A stretch of DNA of 64,000 nucleotides. Source: Candidatus Bathyarchaeota archaeon (GTDB taxonomy: Archaea; Thermoproteota; Bathyarchaeia; Bathyarchaeales; DTEX01). The DNA lies in assembly GCA_025059045.1 (NCBI GenBank), contig JANXEA010000005.1, forward strand, positions 1 to 64,000, in the 5' to 3' direction. Below are positions 16,261-24,527 of the stretch, piece after piece. Under the pieces are notes generated by a model that was not told the DNA's origin, made no database searches, and saw only the letters and a program-made list of their open reading frames with translations. Within the stretch, counting starts at the first letter, position 1. Every line of letters begins with the position of its first letter. Position numbers and translations under genes: made by a program.

Positions 16261-18480
16261 ATGGGACGCTACAAGCAGATCGAGGAAATCATTAGACTCA
16301 TGAATGACCAAGAGAGGATTAGAAACACCAGCATAATCGCTCATGTAGATCATGGCAAGACAACTCTTTCCGACAGTCTACTTGCTGCGGCGGGAATAAT
16401 AAGCGAGCAGACAGCTGGACAGAAACTTTACCTAGACTCGTGGGAGCTTGAGCAGAAGAGGCAGATGACCGTCTTCGCCTCCAACATTAGCCTAGTCCAC
16501 AATTATAAGGGGAAGGAGTATCTTATCAACTTGATAGACACGCCCGGGCATATAGATTTCAGCGGTGCAGTTACACGTAGTCTCAGGGCTGTCGACGGTG
16601 CCCTAGTAGTTGTAGACGCCGTTGAGGGCCCTATGACCCAGACTGAAACCGTTCTGATGCAGGCTTTACGCGAGAAAGTAAAGCCCCTGCTCTTCATAAA
16701 TAAGGTTGACCGGCTGATTAGGGAGATAAAATTGACGCCTGAAGCCATGCAGAGCAGATTCGCCAAGATAATCATGCGAATAAACAGTCTGATAGAGAGG
16801 TATGCTCCGCCTGAACACAAAAAAGACTGGCAGGTTAGGGTTGAGGACGGAAGAGTTGCCTTTGGATCAGCCCTTCACAAGTGGGGGTTCAACCTGCCTT
16901 ACATGAAGATGAAGGGTATAACCTTCAGGGATGTTATAGATGCTTATACCGGCGAGCCGGAAGAAGTCGGAAGAAAAGTTGACTTGTTAAGCAAGAAGGT
17001 TCCCCTCTGGGAACCAGTACTGGACATGTTTGTTGAGCACCTGCCAAACCCATTAGAGGCTCAGCCCTATAGACAAAATCAGATATGGCCGGGGGATCCA
17101 AACTCACCTGTAGGCAAGTCGATGGCAAAAGTTGACCCCAACGGACCATTACTTATGTGCGTTTCCACCATCGAAGTTGACCCGCATAGCGGCGTGGTCG
17201 CTATTGGGAGGGTCTTCAGCGGTACTGTTGAGAGAGGAAAACCCGTTCGATTGGTGACTTCCAATCAGAGGGGAACGATTCAACAAGTCTACATGAGCAT
17301 GGCCGCGGACAGAGTGATTGTCGAGAAAATCCCAGCAGGCAATATCGCAGCCGTTTCAGGTTTACCTACAATGCAGGTTGGCGAGACAATCGCGGAGGAA
17401 GGAGTGGAGACGCAACCATTCGAAGCTCTAAAGTATGTATCAGACCCTGTCGTGACAGTAGCAGTTGAACCTGAAGACATCAAGGATCTGCCACTTTTTG
17501 ATAAGGTCATTCATAAATTAACCCTTGAAGACCCTAATCTTCACTTTGAAATAAACAAGGAGAGCGGCGAGTATCTGCTGAGCGGGATGGGGGAGCTTCA
17601 TCTTGAGATCGCGGCTTATAGGATGCAGGAGGCAGGTCTGAAGGTAAGACTAAGCAAACCAATAGTTATCTACCGGGAAACTATCGGCAGTGACTATAAG
17701 GGTCCTCCAGTTATGGGGAAAAGCCCAAACAAGCATAACAAGCTATGGGTCACATTAGAAAGACTATCCGAGGATGTCATCCAAGCCATCAAGGAGGGCA
17801 GGATCTCTGAGATGCAGAAAAGGGACGAGAGGCAGAGAATTCTTACTCATGAGTTCGGATGGCCCACTGAGGATGCACGTAACGTTATTGCGATTGAGGG
17901 GACAAACATTCTTGTAAATCGGATAAAAGGTAAACAGTTCGTTGAGGAGGTTTTAGACCATATTAAATCCGGTTTCCGTGAAGCGGTGCACAGCTGTGTG
18001 TTAACCAAGGAGCCAGCTTATGGATTAAAGGTGAACCTTGAGGATATCCTTATCCATGAGGATCCGGTCCATAGGGGACCCGCACAGATCCTGCCTATGA
18101 CATGGAGACCTATTTGGGGCTGCTTCCTTCTATGCAACCCAAAACTTTTGGAGCCTATCCTCACCTTTGAATGTAAAGTTCCAAGCGACTTCGTCAGTCC
18201 GGTGATATCAATAATCCAGAAGCGCAGAGGCAAACTCCTCGACATGATTAATGAGGAGGACATGATGATCGTAAAGGCTGAGATTCCGGTTGCCGAGTCC
18301 TTCGGTCTGGCCGAAGAGTTAAGATCATCTACTCAGGGCAGGGCATTCTGGGCTATGCAGTTCAGCAGATGGTCACCTGTGCCAGACTCTATGCAATTAG
18401 AAGTGATTGAGCAGATACGTGAACGTATAGGACTGAGCAGGACGCTTCCTAAGGCAGAAGAGTTCTACGACACCGAGTGA
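16261..18480 (+). CDS. fusA: Archaeal translation elongation factor 2 (aEF-2)
   Basis: GTPase motifs are G1 AHVDHGKT (27-34), G3 DTPGH (93-97) and G4 NKVD (147-150), followed by all later EF-2 domains to the usual C-terminus GRAFWAMQFSRWSPVP. The diphthamide loop IHEDPVHRGPAQ has the modifiable histidine at 604, so diphthamide modification is possible. The switch I segment reads KRQMTVFASN where most archaeal EF-2 proteins have RGIT. Threonine is kept but glycine is replaced. At 739 residues it is full length. It starts with ATG at 16261 and is divergent from the small minus-strand genes. Confidence 0.97.
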   Translation: MGRYKQIEEIIRLMNDQERIRNTSIIAHVDHGKTTLSDSLLAAAGIISEQTAGQKLYLDSWELEQKRQMTVFASNISLVHNYKGKEYLINLIDTPGHIDFSGAVTRSLRAVDGALVVVDAVEGPMTQTETVLMQALREKVKPLLFINKVDRLIREIKLTPEAMQSRFAKIIMRINSLIERYAPPEHKKDWQVRVEDGRVAFGSALHKWGFNLPYMKMKGITFRDVIDAYTGEPEEVGRKVDLLSKKVPLWEPVLDMFVEHLPNPLEAQPYRQNQIWPGDPNSPVGKSMAKVDPNGPLLMCVSTIEVDPHSGVVAIGRVFSGTVERGKPVRLVTSNQRGTIQQVYMSMAADRVIVEKIPAGNIAAVSGLPTMQVGETIAEEGVETQPFEALKYVSDPVVTVAVEPEDIKDLPLFDKVIHKLTLEDPNLHFEINKESGEYLLSGMGELHLEIAAYRMQEAGLKVRLSKPIVIYRETIGSDYKGPPVMGKSPNKHNKLWVTLERLSEDVIQAIKEGRISEMQKRDERQRILTHEFGWPTEDARNVIAIEGTNILVNRIKGKQFVEEVLDHIKSGFREAVHSCVLTKEPAYGLKVNLEDILIHEDPVHRGPAQILPMTWRPIWGCFLLCNPKLLEPILTFECKVPSDFVSPVISIIQKRRGKLLDMINEEDMMIVKAEIPVAESFGLAEELRSSTQGRAFWAMQFSRWSPVPDSMQLEVIEQIRERIGLSRTLPKAEEFYDTE

Positions 18481-18521
18481 ATGATAAAAACCTGTGCATC
18501 TAGCCTTCAGAACAGCTGGAT

Positions 18522-20303
18522 TTACATCAAGTATGCTCTAAAGGTCTTTGCACTTTCCGAAATTACTAGTCCCTGTAGGTCTCTTTCCGGGTCAAGAACA
18601 TTATGTATCATAATGTTTGGTGTCTGTTTCAGAACCTCTATCCTCTCGGGATAGTTGCCTCCTTTCAGCAGGAAGAGGACTATTCTATGACCTGAATCGG
18701 CAATCCTCTCTAGTGCCGGGGCTACTTCGGCCAGATTCTGCCATCCGCCATCCGTTATTATCATAATGAAGCAGGGACTACGCTCTCCTTTCAAAAGTCT
18801 TAAGACTTCATGTATAGGGAAAACTGTATATTCATTAAATTCCATTGCTAGAGCAATCTCCTTAACATCCTCTGCGGAGTCCCAGCCTGCTGAGAAGTAT
18901 TTTGTTGAGAAAGCGATTGTGGATGTCTGTCCACCGGCCCTGCGGGCACTTAGGTAGGCAATGTATGCTGCTACAGCGGCCTCATTATGCACATTAAGCA
19001 TACTCCTGCTCACATCTAAGATCGTGATGGCTGAGGGTACGAATCCGCTAATTATAGATTGTCCATGAGGAGTGGGCTCCTCAACCCATTTTATCGTTGT
19101 AACCTCAGGGATGAGCGGCCCCTCATCCAAACTTGTTTCAACATCCAAGGCTTCTATTTCATCTTCTATATACCATTCATCCGGATACTTCATTACGGAC
19201 CATGTCGGCTGATGCCTCCTGCTCTCAGATAAATACCTGAGTATCGCATGCTCAGCCCTTGCCTTATACCAGTATCTCTTCCAGAGAAGATCATCCAACT
19301 GTCCTGACCTTATCCTTGTAATAGGCGTAGAAAGCGATGTAGGCAGCACTGGTTCCCTTCCAGCGGCCTCCCCTGTTGTAAAACGTTCAAGCGAAGACCT
19401 TTCCGCTCGGCTTGCTTTTGTTACTTCAAGTGTCTGCCTCAACGCTTTAATCTCCTTCATGATCTCTTTTTCGTTTCCTCCCTGCATTCGCATCTTCTCA
19501 TTAATCAGCGACTTGATCTTTTCCATCTCATTCCTAGGCATCCTCGGCTTTATCCACTGGTTATAAAATTCTTTTGCAGCTGACTCCTCGGATATTGAAC
19601 CGTAGGTTTCGGAGAACATGTCTAGGGATGAATGGGAAAAATCTTCTCTGACAATTAGCGGGTTATATTCAATATCCCTCATCAACTCTTTTTTTGAAAT
19701 GATTTCCGGGTGCCTTGCAACAAGACTTGTTAGAATATGTGCGATTATCTGAACTTTCGTATGCCACGTTTTGTCAAGTAATGTAACCGTTAGGATCTCT
19801 CTCGCAACCCCGGCTAACTCTTTACTCTTAGACTTATGGACTGGAAAAACGTGTAGGTAAATTTCCTTCATCACCTGCTCGGCGAAGGATCTTGGTCGAT
19901 CACCAACGATCCGCATATAGTATGGAAATTCGCCGAATCTCCTTGGAAGGTAATTGATATCGATCTGACAGTCGCAGAAAATCTTAGTGGCCAAAAAGGC
20001 TAATGCCCAGTCGCGGGTGATCTCGTATGCCGCCTTTTCTAGGCTATAGGCCGTCTTTATGTCATAGGGGCAATGATGAACATGAGAGAGCTCATGACGA
20101 AAAATCCACAGAAGAAACTCGTTAGGATTACACCCTGCTGGAACAATAAGTGAGCTTATGTTTACTTCACCATTCAGAACAGAAATTGATGGTCTACGCT
20201 TCCGACCAGCCTTCTCCTGCAGGGAGAGCTTCACTGGTGGACAGTATAATTCGGCCCATGCCTGGTTAAAAATGTCGATAACATTCAATTCTTCTTTAGT
20301 CAA
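18522..20303 (-). CDS. HExxH metallopeptidase-like domain plus VWA domain protein
   Basis: The N-terminal ~170 residues contain a zinc-peptidase motif HELSH (70-74) inside IFRHELSHVHHCPYD, then a following YEITRDW helix that could supply the third ligand. The middle is helical and charged. The C-terminal ~190 residues are a von Willebrand A domain with MIDAS DVSRS and later ITDGGWQN. This is the DUF2201-type layout (putative metallopeptidase plus VWA) that is normally paired with a MoxR ATPase. Here the TTG start at 20303 abuts the MoxR stop with no gap, so translation is probably coupled. Cytoplasmic; the target is unknown. Confidence 0.82.
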   Translation of the reverse strand: MTKEELNVIDIFNQAWAELYCPPVKLSLQEKAGRKRRPSISVLNGEVNISSLIVPAGCNPNEFLLWIFRHELSHVHHCPYDIKTAYSLEKAAYEITRDWALAFLATKIFCDCQIDINYLPRRFGEFPYYMRIVGDRPRSFAEQVMKEIYLHVFPVHKSKSKELAGVAREILTVTLLDKTWHTKVQIIAHILTSLVARHPEIISKKELMRDIEYNPLIVREDFSHSSLDMFSETYGSISEESAAKEFYNQWIKPRMPRNEMEKIKSLINEKMRMQGGNEKEIMKEIKALRQTLEVTKASRAERSSLERFTTGEAAGREPVLPTSLSTPITRIRSGQLDDLLWKRYWYKARAEHAILRYLSESRRHQPTWSVMKYPDEWYIEDEIEALDVETSLDEGPLIPEVTTIKWVEEPTPHGQSIISGFVPSAITILDVSRSMLNVHNEAAVAAYIAYLSARRAGGQTSTIAFSTKYFSAGWDSAEDVKEIALAMEFNEYTVFPIHEVLRLLKGERSPCFIMIITDGGWQNLAEVAPALERIADSGHRIVLFLLKGGNYPERIEVLKQTPNIMIHNVLDPERDLQGLVISESAKTFRAYLM

Positions 20304-21533
20304 CTATACCGTGACACCCCTATAGAATGGCCGCTGCCAACCCATCTGCATATATAGGGTTTCATCCCTTTTCAGTATTCCCTCTTGAACCCATTTTTCC
20401 TCCATACGTATGAGCTCCTCTGCAAAGGCGACGTCCTCAACGGCAGCGTCTCTTGCTAACCTATAAACGGTTGGATTGAACTCTTTTATGAGCTCATTAA
20501 GTAGAGGCCATTGCCTCCTCACATTCCTATCGGCAATCTTTATCCTTTCCCTTTCAAGAAGATCGATTATATCGGTTAGCATGTTCCTTGTTCTGACTAA
20601 AGTTAACCTGTGAGGTAAAACCCAGACAGCCATCTTCAGGAGTTCTTCAAACTCGCATTTCCCGTAAAGCCAGATCGCGGCTTTAGCCAGATGCATCATA
20701 GCTACGGTGGCACGTTCACTAAGGGGTTCTTTTATTCTGCCGCAAACATCTCTTATGAAGTGGCAACCTTCGCAGAGAGCGGGCGGCTTGATCTCGGATT
20801 CCTCCTTATCCCTTATGCAGGCCTGGAAGTCTCTGACCAGGAGGTTAATGTACCCTGACAAAGCAGGATCAAGCTCAACCTCTGAAACCTCTTTTCTAAT
20901 AGTCTCCATCTCCTCAAACGAGATAACCTGCGGCATAGAGTCAACTAGGTTCCAATCATACTTTTCCAAGATCTCCTGAAGCCTAAATTTTTCACTCAAG
21001 GTCAATGACCTGAGGAAAAGGCATATGTCAAACCTATCATAGAACGGCGGTGGATGAATGAATGACGTTGCATCCATTGGATTCTCATTCGCTACTAAAG
21101 CATAGTCTTCCACTTTCGCCTTCTTTCCATACGCCCAGACTTCTCCGAACTGCATCATATGATGAATGTTCGCGGTTGTGTAAGGGTTAAGCCTGTTAAC
21201 CTCGTCTATAGCCTTTCCCTTACTCTTTACGAATGCAGCCCAAAGAACTTTCTCAACACCCTCCTTCTCAAGTGAGGGAATATGAAGCCTGCCTACAACC
21301 TCGCCTCTCTTCACTTCTGACGCGCCAGAGACAACCACCAAATTGTCGCCGCAAATGCCCTTAAGAATGAGGAGCATAAGCGTTGATTTACCTACTCCAC
21401 GCGGCGCTCGTATCAGAGTAGTCGATCTGTAATGGAGTTGGTTAAGCACGAGCATACGTACAGCTTCTTCATTGCCGACGAACCGATCGCATATTTCTCG
21501 TTGCAGATCGTATATCTTGTTTCGAGCACTCAT
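20304..21533 (-). CDS. MoxR-family AAA+ ATPase
   Basis: Walker A APRGVGKST is at about 43-51, Walker B is KAIDEVNRLNP, and VANENPMDATSF is the sensor-1 region with the MoxR-typical FYDRFDICLFLRSL that follows. An additional CEGCHFIRDVC cluster near residue 258 is an unusual possible metal site within the C-terminal lid. MoxR ATPases remodel client complexes together with VWA partners, and the next gene is such a partner. It is preceded by the tail-anchored gene with a 15-base gap, so the three form one operon on the minus strand. Confidence 0.9.
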   Translation of the reverse strand: MSARNKIYDLQREICDRFVGNEEAVRMLVLNQLHYRSTTLIRAPRGVGKSTLMLLILKGICGDNLVVVSGASEVKRGEVVGRLHIPSLEKEGVEKVLWAAFVKSKGKAIDEVNRLNPYTTANIHHMMQFGEVWAYGKKAKVEDYALVANENPMDATSFIHPPPFYDRFDICLFLRSLTLSEKFRLQEILEKYDWNLVDSMPQVISFEEMETIRKEVSEVELDPALSGYINLLVRDFQACIRDKEESEIKPPALCEGCHFIRDVCGRIKEPLSERATVAMMHLAKAAIWLYGKCEFEELLKMAVWVLPHRLTLVRTRNMLTDIIDLLERERIKIADRNVRRQWPLLNELIKEFNPTVYRLARDAAVEDVAFAEELIRMEEKWVQEGILKRDETLYMQMGWQRPFYRGVTV

Positions 21534-21548
21534 GGCATTCCTTTTCCC

Positions 21549-21932
21549 CTAGAAAACATTAATCATGTATTGGGAAAGAATAAGGTAAGAGAGTAAGAGT
21601 GCTAGGAGTGCTAGGAGAAAAATGTTTAGAAGCTTTTGCAGCTTAAGCCTTTTTCTCATGCGAATATTCTCTTCTTCAAGCCCTCTTAAACGGTCTTGAA
21701 GAAGCATTGCAATTCTTCTGTCTACGACAACGCTCTCTTGCATCTCCCTTCCCAGATATAGTGATTCTATAATATCCGAGGACCCTGGTAAAGCATGCTT
21801 TCCCTCAGGCGACTGCCAAGAGATCCTGAATTTTTCACTTTTCAGGGATCCCTCTATTCTAACAGGGTTTTGATGCGCCTGATGCTCAAGAAATTTCATA
21901 TACTTCTTGCTTTCCATCAAAATCGGGCTCAT
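21549..21932 (-). CDS. Small coiled-coil, C-terminally membrane-anchored protein
   Basis: This 127-residue protein has a polar N-terminal half, a predicted coiled coil (RLRGLEEENIRMRKRLKLQK) at about 83-102 and one hydrophobic helix LLNIFLLALLALLLSYLIL right before the C-terminus. That is a tail-anchored topology with the bulk in the cytoplasm. It is not recognised as a family. It is the first gene of the MoxR/HExxH-VWA operon and is the obvious candidate to hold that complex at the membrane (inference). ATG start at 21932. Confidence 0.65.
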   Translation of the reverse strand: MSPILMESKKYMKFLEHQAHQNPVRIEGSLKSEKFRISWQSPEGKHALPGSSDIIESLYLGREMQESVVVDRRIAMLLQDRLRGLEEENIRMRKRLKLQKLLNIFLLALLALLLSYLILSQYMINVF

Positions 21933-22024
21933 AATAAATTAACCGCTGCATTTTAAGTTTTCTAGTTCTATCAACACTTTCGAATAATTAAAAATCAGAA
22001 GTCTTCTATTCACGGATGCTAATC

Positions 22025-23215
22025 TTATTTTAGCAAGTAAATTAGGTCTAAGCCAGCCGTCCTAAGGGCTCTTAGGAGCGGCGTGGCCAGGAGAGCGGTA
22101 ATTGTTGCTTGAAGAAGTCTGACCCCAAAATAGAAGAAGGGAGCGATAACAAGGGATAAGCGTAAGGTCTCGATGCTGGCTATCTGAAAGATATTCTGGT
22201 AAACGAATGGTGTTGAGTAAATTAGGATTCCCAAAGCGTTATCCGCTTCGTTTCCGATAAAGCCTATAAGAAAATATGACACCATCTCCTTGAAAACCAT
22301 TCTTCTTGGTTGATGAAACTTCTCCGTGAGTAGTCCAGAAAGCCCTCCGATAATTCCCATGAAGACGCCAGTGTAAAAACCTCCCCCGAAAGTCACGCTT
22401 AAGCATGAAAATATTAAGATTAAGATGCACCAGGTTTCACGGTTTCTATGTTTTTTCGCGAGTTTCAGTGAGGAAAGAAGAACTGCCGCGCCAACTAAAA
22501 GCCCAATATAAGAGTACGGCGGCACGGACATAAAGGATAACTCTTTCGGTATAAGATTGAATCGAAAGGTTGTTCCAGCAATGTTTAGGTCAATTTTCAA
22601 GCTCCACCCTGCTACAATATATAGTGCATTCGCAATGATCAGCATGGAGGCGACGATTGGGAAAAGCGTCGGCAAGTCGATCCTTTTTGATGAAACTGTT
22701 TCCTTAGATGCGGTGGGCTCATGAGGTTTTTCTAAAACCTTAACTAGTAAAGCCACGGTTGGAGGAATAAGAATAAGAGCTAGAATTTTATCCCACATCG
22801 CGCATAGGCCGACATATGAGTAAAGGCTCCACGGCTGGGTGACAGGTAAAAGCCAAAACATAGCTATCACGGCTGCCAGCGTCAACATTGGAATCTTCCA
22901 TCTCCTCAAGTATATGTTGCCAACTATGAAGGCATTTATCGCAGGTGATGGAAGAAAAACAGCGCTGGTCAAGCTTGGTGTCCCAGGAGGGAGAAGCCAT
23001 GCTAGGAACGCGCCTAATAAAGCAGTTAGGGTGCCAAGATATGGGCCTAGCAGAAGCCCATATATCGACGCCATGAACGCCTCAATCTGGATCGAGGTGT
23101 TAACGCCGCCTGTCATAATCCTTATTCCCGGCATGAACGAAAATGCATAATAAAGTGCTGAGAAGACCGAAACCAATGCTGCCTTTTTTGCCGTTAGGAT
23201 GGATAGACGTTTCAT
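22025..23215 (-). CDS. Polytopic membrane protein resembling ECF transporter S components
   Basis: About 10-11 hydrophobic segments. The N-terminal half (KAALVSVFSALYYAFSFMPG, GGVNTSIQIEAFMASIYGLL, LGPYLGTLTALLGAFLAWLL) has the look of the substrate-binding S component of vitamin ECF transporters. The C-terminal half repeats a similar pattern (GGGFYTGVFMGIIGGLSGLL, GFIGNEADN). No ATPase or T component is in the window. The frame is open to 23260, but I place the start at ATG 23215: a TATA box (23243-23253) and a palindrome (23223-23242) lie just before it, which fits a leaderless message. A divergent winged-helix gene may be its regulator. Confidence 0.7.
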   Translation of the reverse strand: MKRLSILTAKKAALVSVFSALYYAFSFMPGIRIMTGGVNTSIQIEAFMASIYGLLLGPYLGTLTALLGAFLAWLLPPGTPSLTSAVFLPSPAINAFIVGNIYLRRWKIPMLTLAAVIAMFWLLPVTQPWSLYSYVGLCAMWDKILALILIPPTVALLVKVLEKPHEPTASKETVSSKRIDLPTLFPIVASMLIIANALYIVAGWSLKIDLNIAGTTFRFNLIPKELSFMSVPPYSYIGLLVGAAVLLSSLKLAKKHRNRETWCILILIFSCLSVTFGGGFYTGVFMGIIGGLSGLLTEKFHQPRRMVFKEMVSYFLIGFIGNEADNALGILIYSTPFVYQNIFQIASIETLRLSLVIAPFFYFGVRLLQATITALLATPLLRALRTAGLDLIYLLK

Positions 23216-23222
23216 GGAAATC

Positions 23223-23242
23223 CAATGTAATAACATACATTG
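23223..23242 (-). promoter_or_regulatory. Perfect palindrome downstream of a TATA box (operator)
   Basis: CAATGTA and TACATTG form a perfect 7-base inverted repeat around a 6-base spacer. On the minus strand a TATA box (GTTTTATAAAG, 23243-23253) lies immediately upstream, and the transporter-like gene starts 8 bases downstream. A protein bound here would block the transcription start. The divergent winged-helix gene at 23335 is the natural candidate. Confidence 0.6.
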
Positions 23243-23334
23243 CTTTATAAAACTTTTCATGAGTCCAATTTCATGACCGTAAATGATAATTTCTTCCCTA
23301 AACCTATTATGAAAATATTAGGGCGGCATGCGCC

Positions 23335-23790
23335 TTGAGCGAGCGTCTTTATCCATATGTGATTTTCCTTCCGAAGGATAAGAAGGAGAAGGTTTTAGAG
23401 ACGATTTTCGGCTCTAAGGTTTCTGTCAACATCCTAAAGTACTCCATTGAGAAGGGCCTAAATACGAAAATCTTCCAAAAAGACCTGATCTGCAAGCTTG
23501 GTTATTCAAACAAGACGATCATCGGATGCCTGAAGTCTCTTGTCGAACAGGGTGTTTTAATGGAATTCATGGAGAAGGCCGAGTCTCCGAGTAGAACAGT
23601 CTGGCTGAAGTATTATGTGTTGACCGACCTAGGTAAGTGGTTTGCGATGCTCCTAATCGAGGAGGAAAAACTTTCGAGGGAGGAAAAAGCTGAGATCGCG
23701 CGTGCCGCCTACACGTCCTATAAGAAATGGATTAGAGAATTCTCCGAGAAACTTGGTATATCATGGGAGGAGTTCTCCCCCTCCAATTAG
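23335..23790 (+). CDS. Winged-helix transcriptional regulator
   Basis: Residues ~27-90 form a winged helix (SVNILKYSIEKG, IFQKDLICKLGYSNKTIIGCLKSLVEQGVL, then a wing in RTVWLKYYVLTDLG). The C-terminal ~50 residues are a charged helical tail. At 151 residues it resembles small archaeal MarR/PadR-like regulators. The start is TTG 23335 (no upstream ATG in frame); a later start is possible. It is divergent from the transporter-like gene with a palindrome between them, which suggests local control. Confidence 0.72.
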   Translation: MSERLYPYVIFLPKDKKEKVLETIFGSKVSVNILKYSIEKGLNTKIFQKDLICKLGYSNKTIIGCLKSLVEQGVLMEFMEKAESPSRTVWLKYYVLTDLGKWFAMLLIEEEKLSREEKAEIARAAYTSYKKWIREFSEKLGISWEEFSPSN

Positions 23791-23798
23791 CATCCTTT

Positions 23799-24470
23799 TC
23801 ATCTCATAGTAGCTATTAGCTGCATTTCGATAATTGCTGCGAGTAATAGGACCGTCGCGCAGATGAAGATGGCCTTCAGCGCATTCGAAAATTCCTGCTT
23901 GAACCCTAAGATTTTATACCTTAGCAGGGCGTAGACTAGCAATATACTCTCAGATATGGCAAGACTATAGGATAAGTACTCCATCCAAGCATGAGGGTAG
24001 AGGAAAAGAAGGAAAAGAATTAGTAGAGGGTTGGTTCCCGCCGACGAACTCATAGCGGCTATGCTCAGCCCAGTTGAGTAGAGAACAAAGAAACCTGAGA
24101 TCGGTCCGACTAAAGGAACAAACATCATTAAGCAGTACATTAGGTTGTTACCGAATATCAGAGGCAACCCAGCATAATCTAAAACTTCTCTAAGCCGCTC
24201 TAGATCTTGGAGCATATCTTGCGCTTCAGCTGGGTCAATCGTGCTCGCAGCACCTAGAGAAGTCACAATAACAGATGTAAGAAACATTAGACATAGAAGG
24301 AGAACCCTAGCTCTAAGTGAAATCAGTCTCTCGCTTTTACCTGTTGCCGGCTTGAGTTCGCCTCTCGCCACGCCTAATCTTTCTCGACCTAGGTAACTTC
24401 CGCAGCTTGGACAGTAACGCAGTTCCTCGTCCAAGGGTAAATGGGCTCCGCAGATCTTGCAGTATGGCAT
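23799..24470 (-). CDS. SpoIIM-like membrane protein with zinc ribbon
   Basis: An N-terminal zinc ribbon (CKICG...CPSCG) is followed by a hydrophobic domain with about five membrane segments and the SpoIIM-type features NNLMYCLMMFVPLVGP and LYPHAWMEYLSYSLAISES. SpoIIM-domain proteins in archaea are uncharacterised membrane proteins. Nothing implies sporulation. The frame begins at a TTG at 24479, but the ATG at 24470 places the ribbon two residues in. Convergent with the winged-helix gene. Confidence 0.75.
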   Translation of the reverse strand: MPYCKICGAHLPLDEELRYCPSCGSYLGRERLGVARGELKPATGKSERLISLRARVLLLCLMFLTSVIVTSLGAASTIDPAEAQDMLQDLERLREVLDYAGLPLIFGNNLMYCLMMFVPLVGPISGFFVLYSTGLSIAAMSSSAGTNPLLILFLLFLYPHAWMEYLSYSLAISESILLVYALLRYKILGFKQEFSNALKAIFICATVLLLAAIIEMQLIATMR

Positions 24471-24527
24471 TTTGATCAAATGACTTTATGTGATGAAAGA
24501 GAAAAACATTCCTATTTTTCACATGCC

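Noticed and set aside
18055-18100. Possible loss of the diphthamide histidine in aEF-2 because the loop reads PVHRG rather than AIHRG
   Set aside because: Crenarchaeal EF-2 also has the DPAHRG form, and the histidine (H604) is present.
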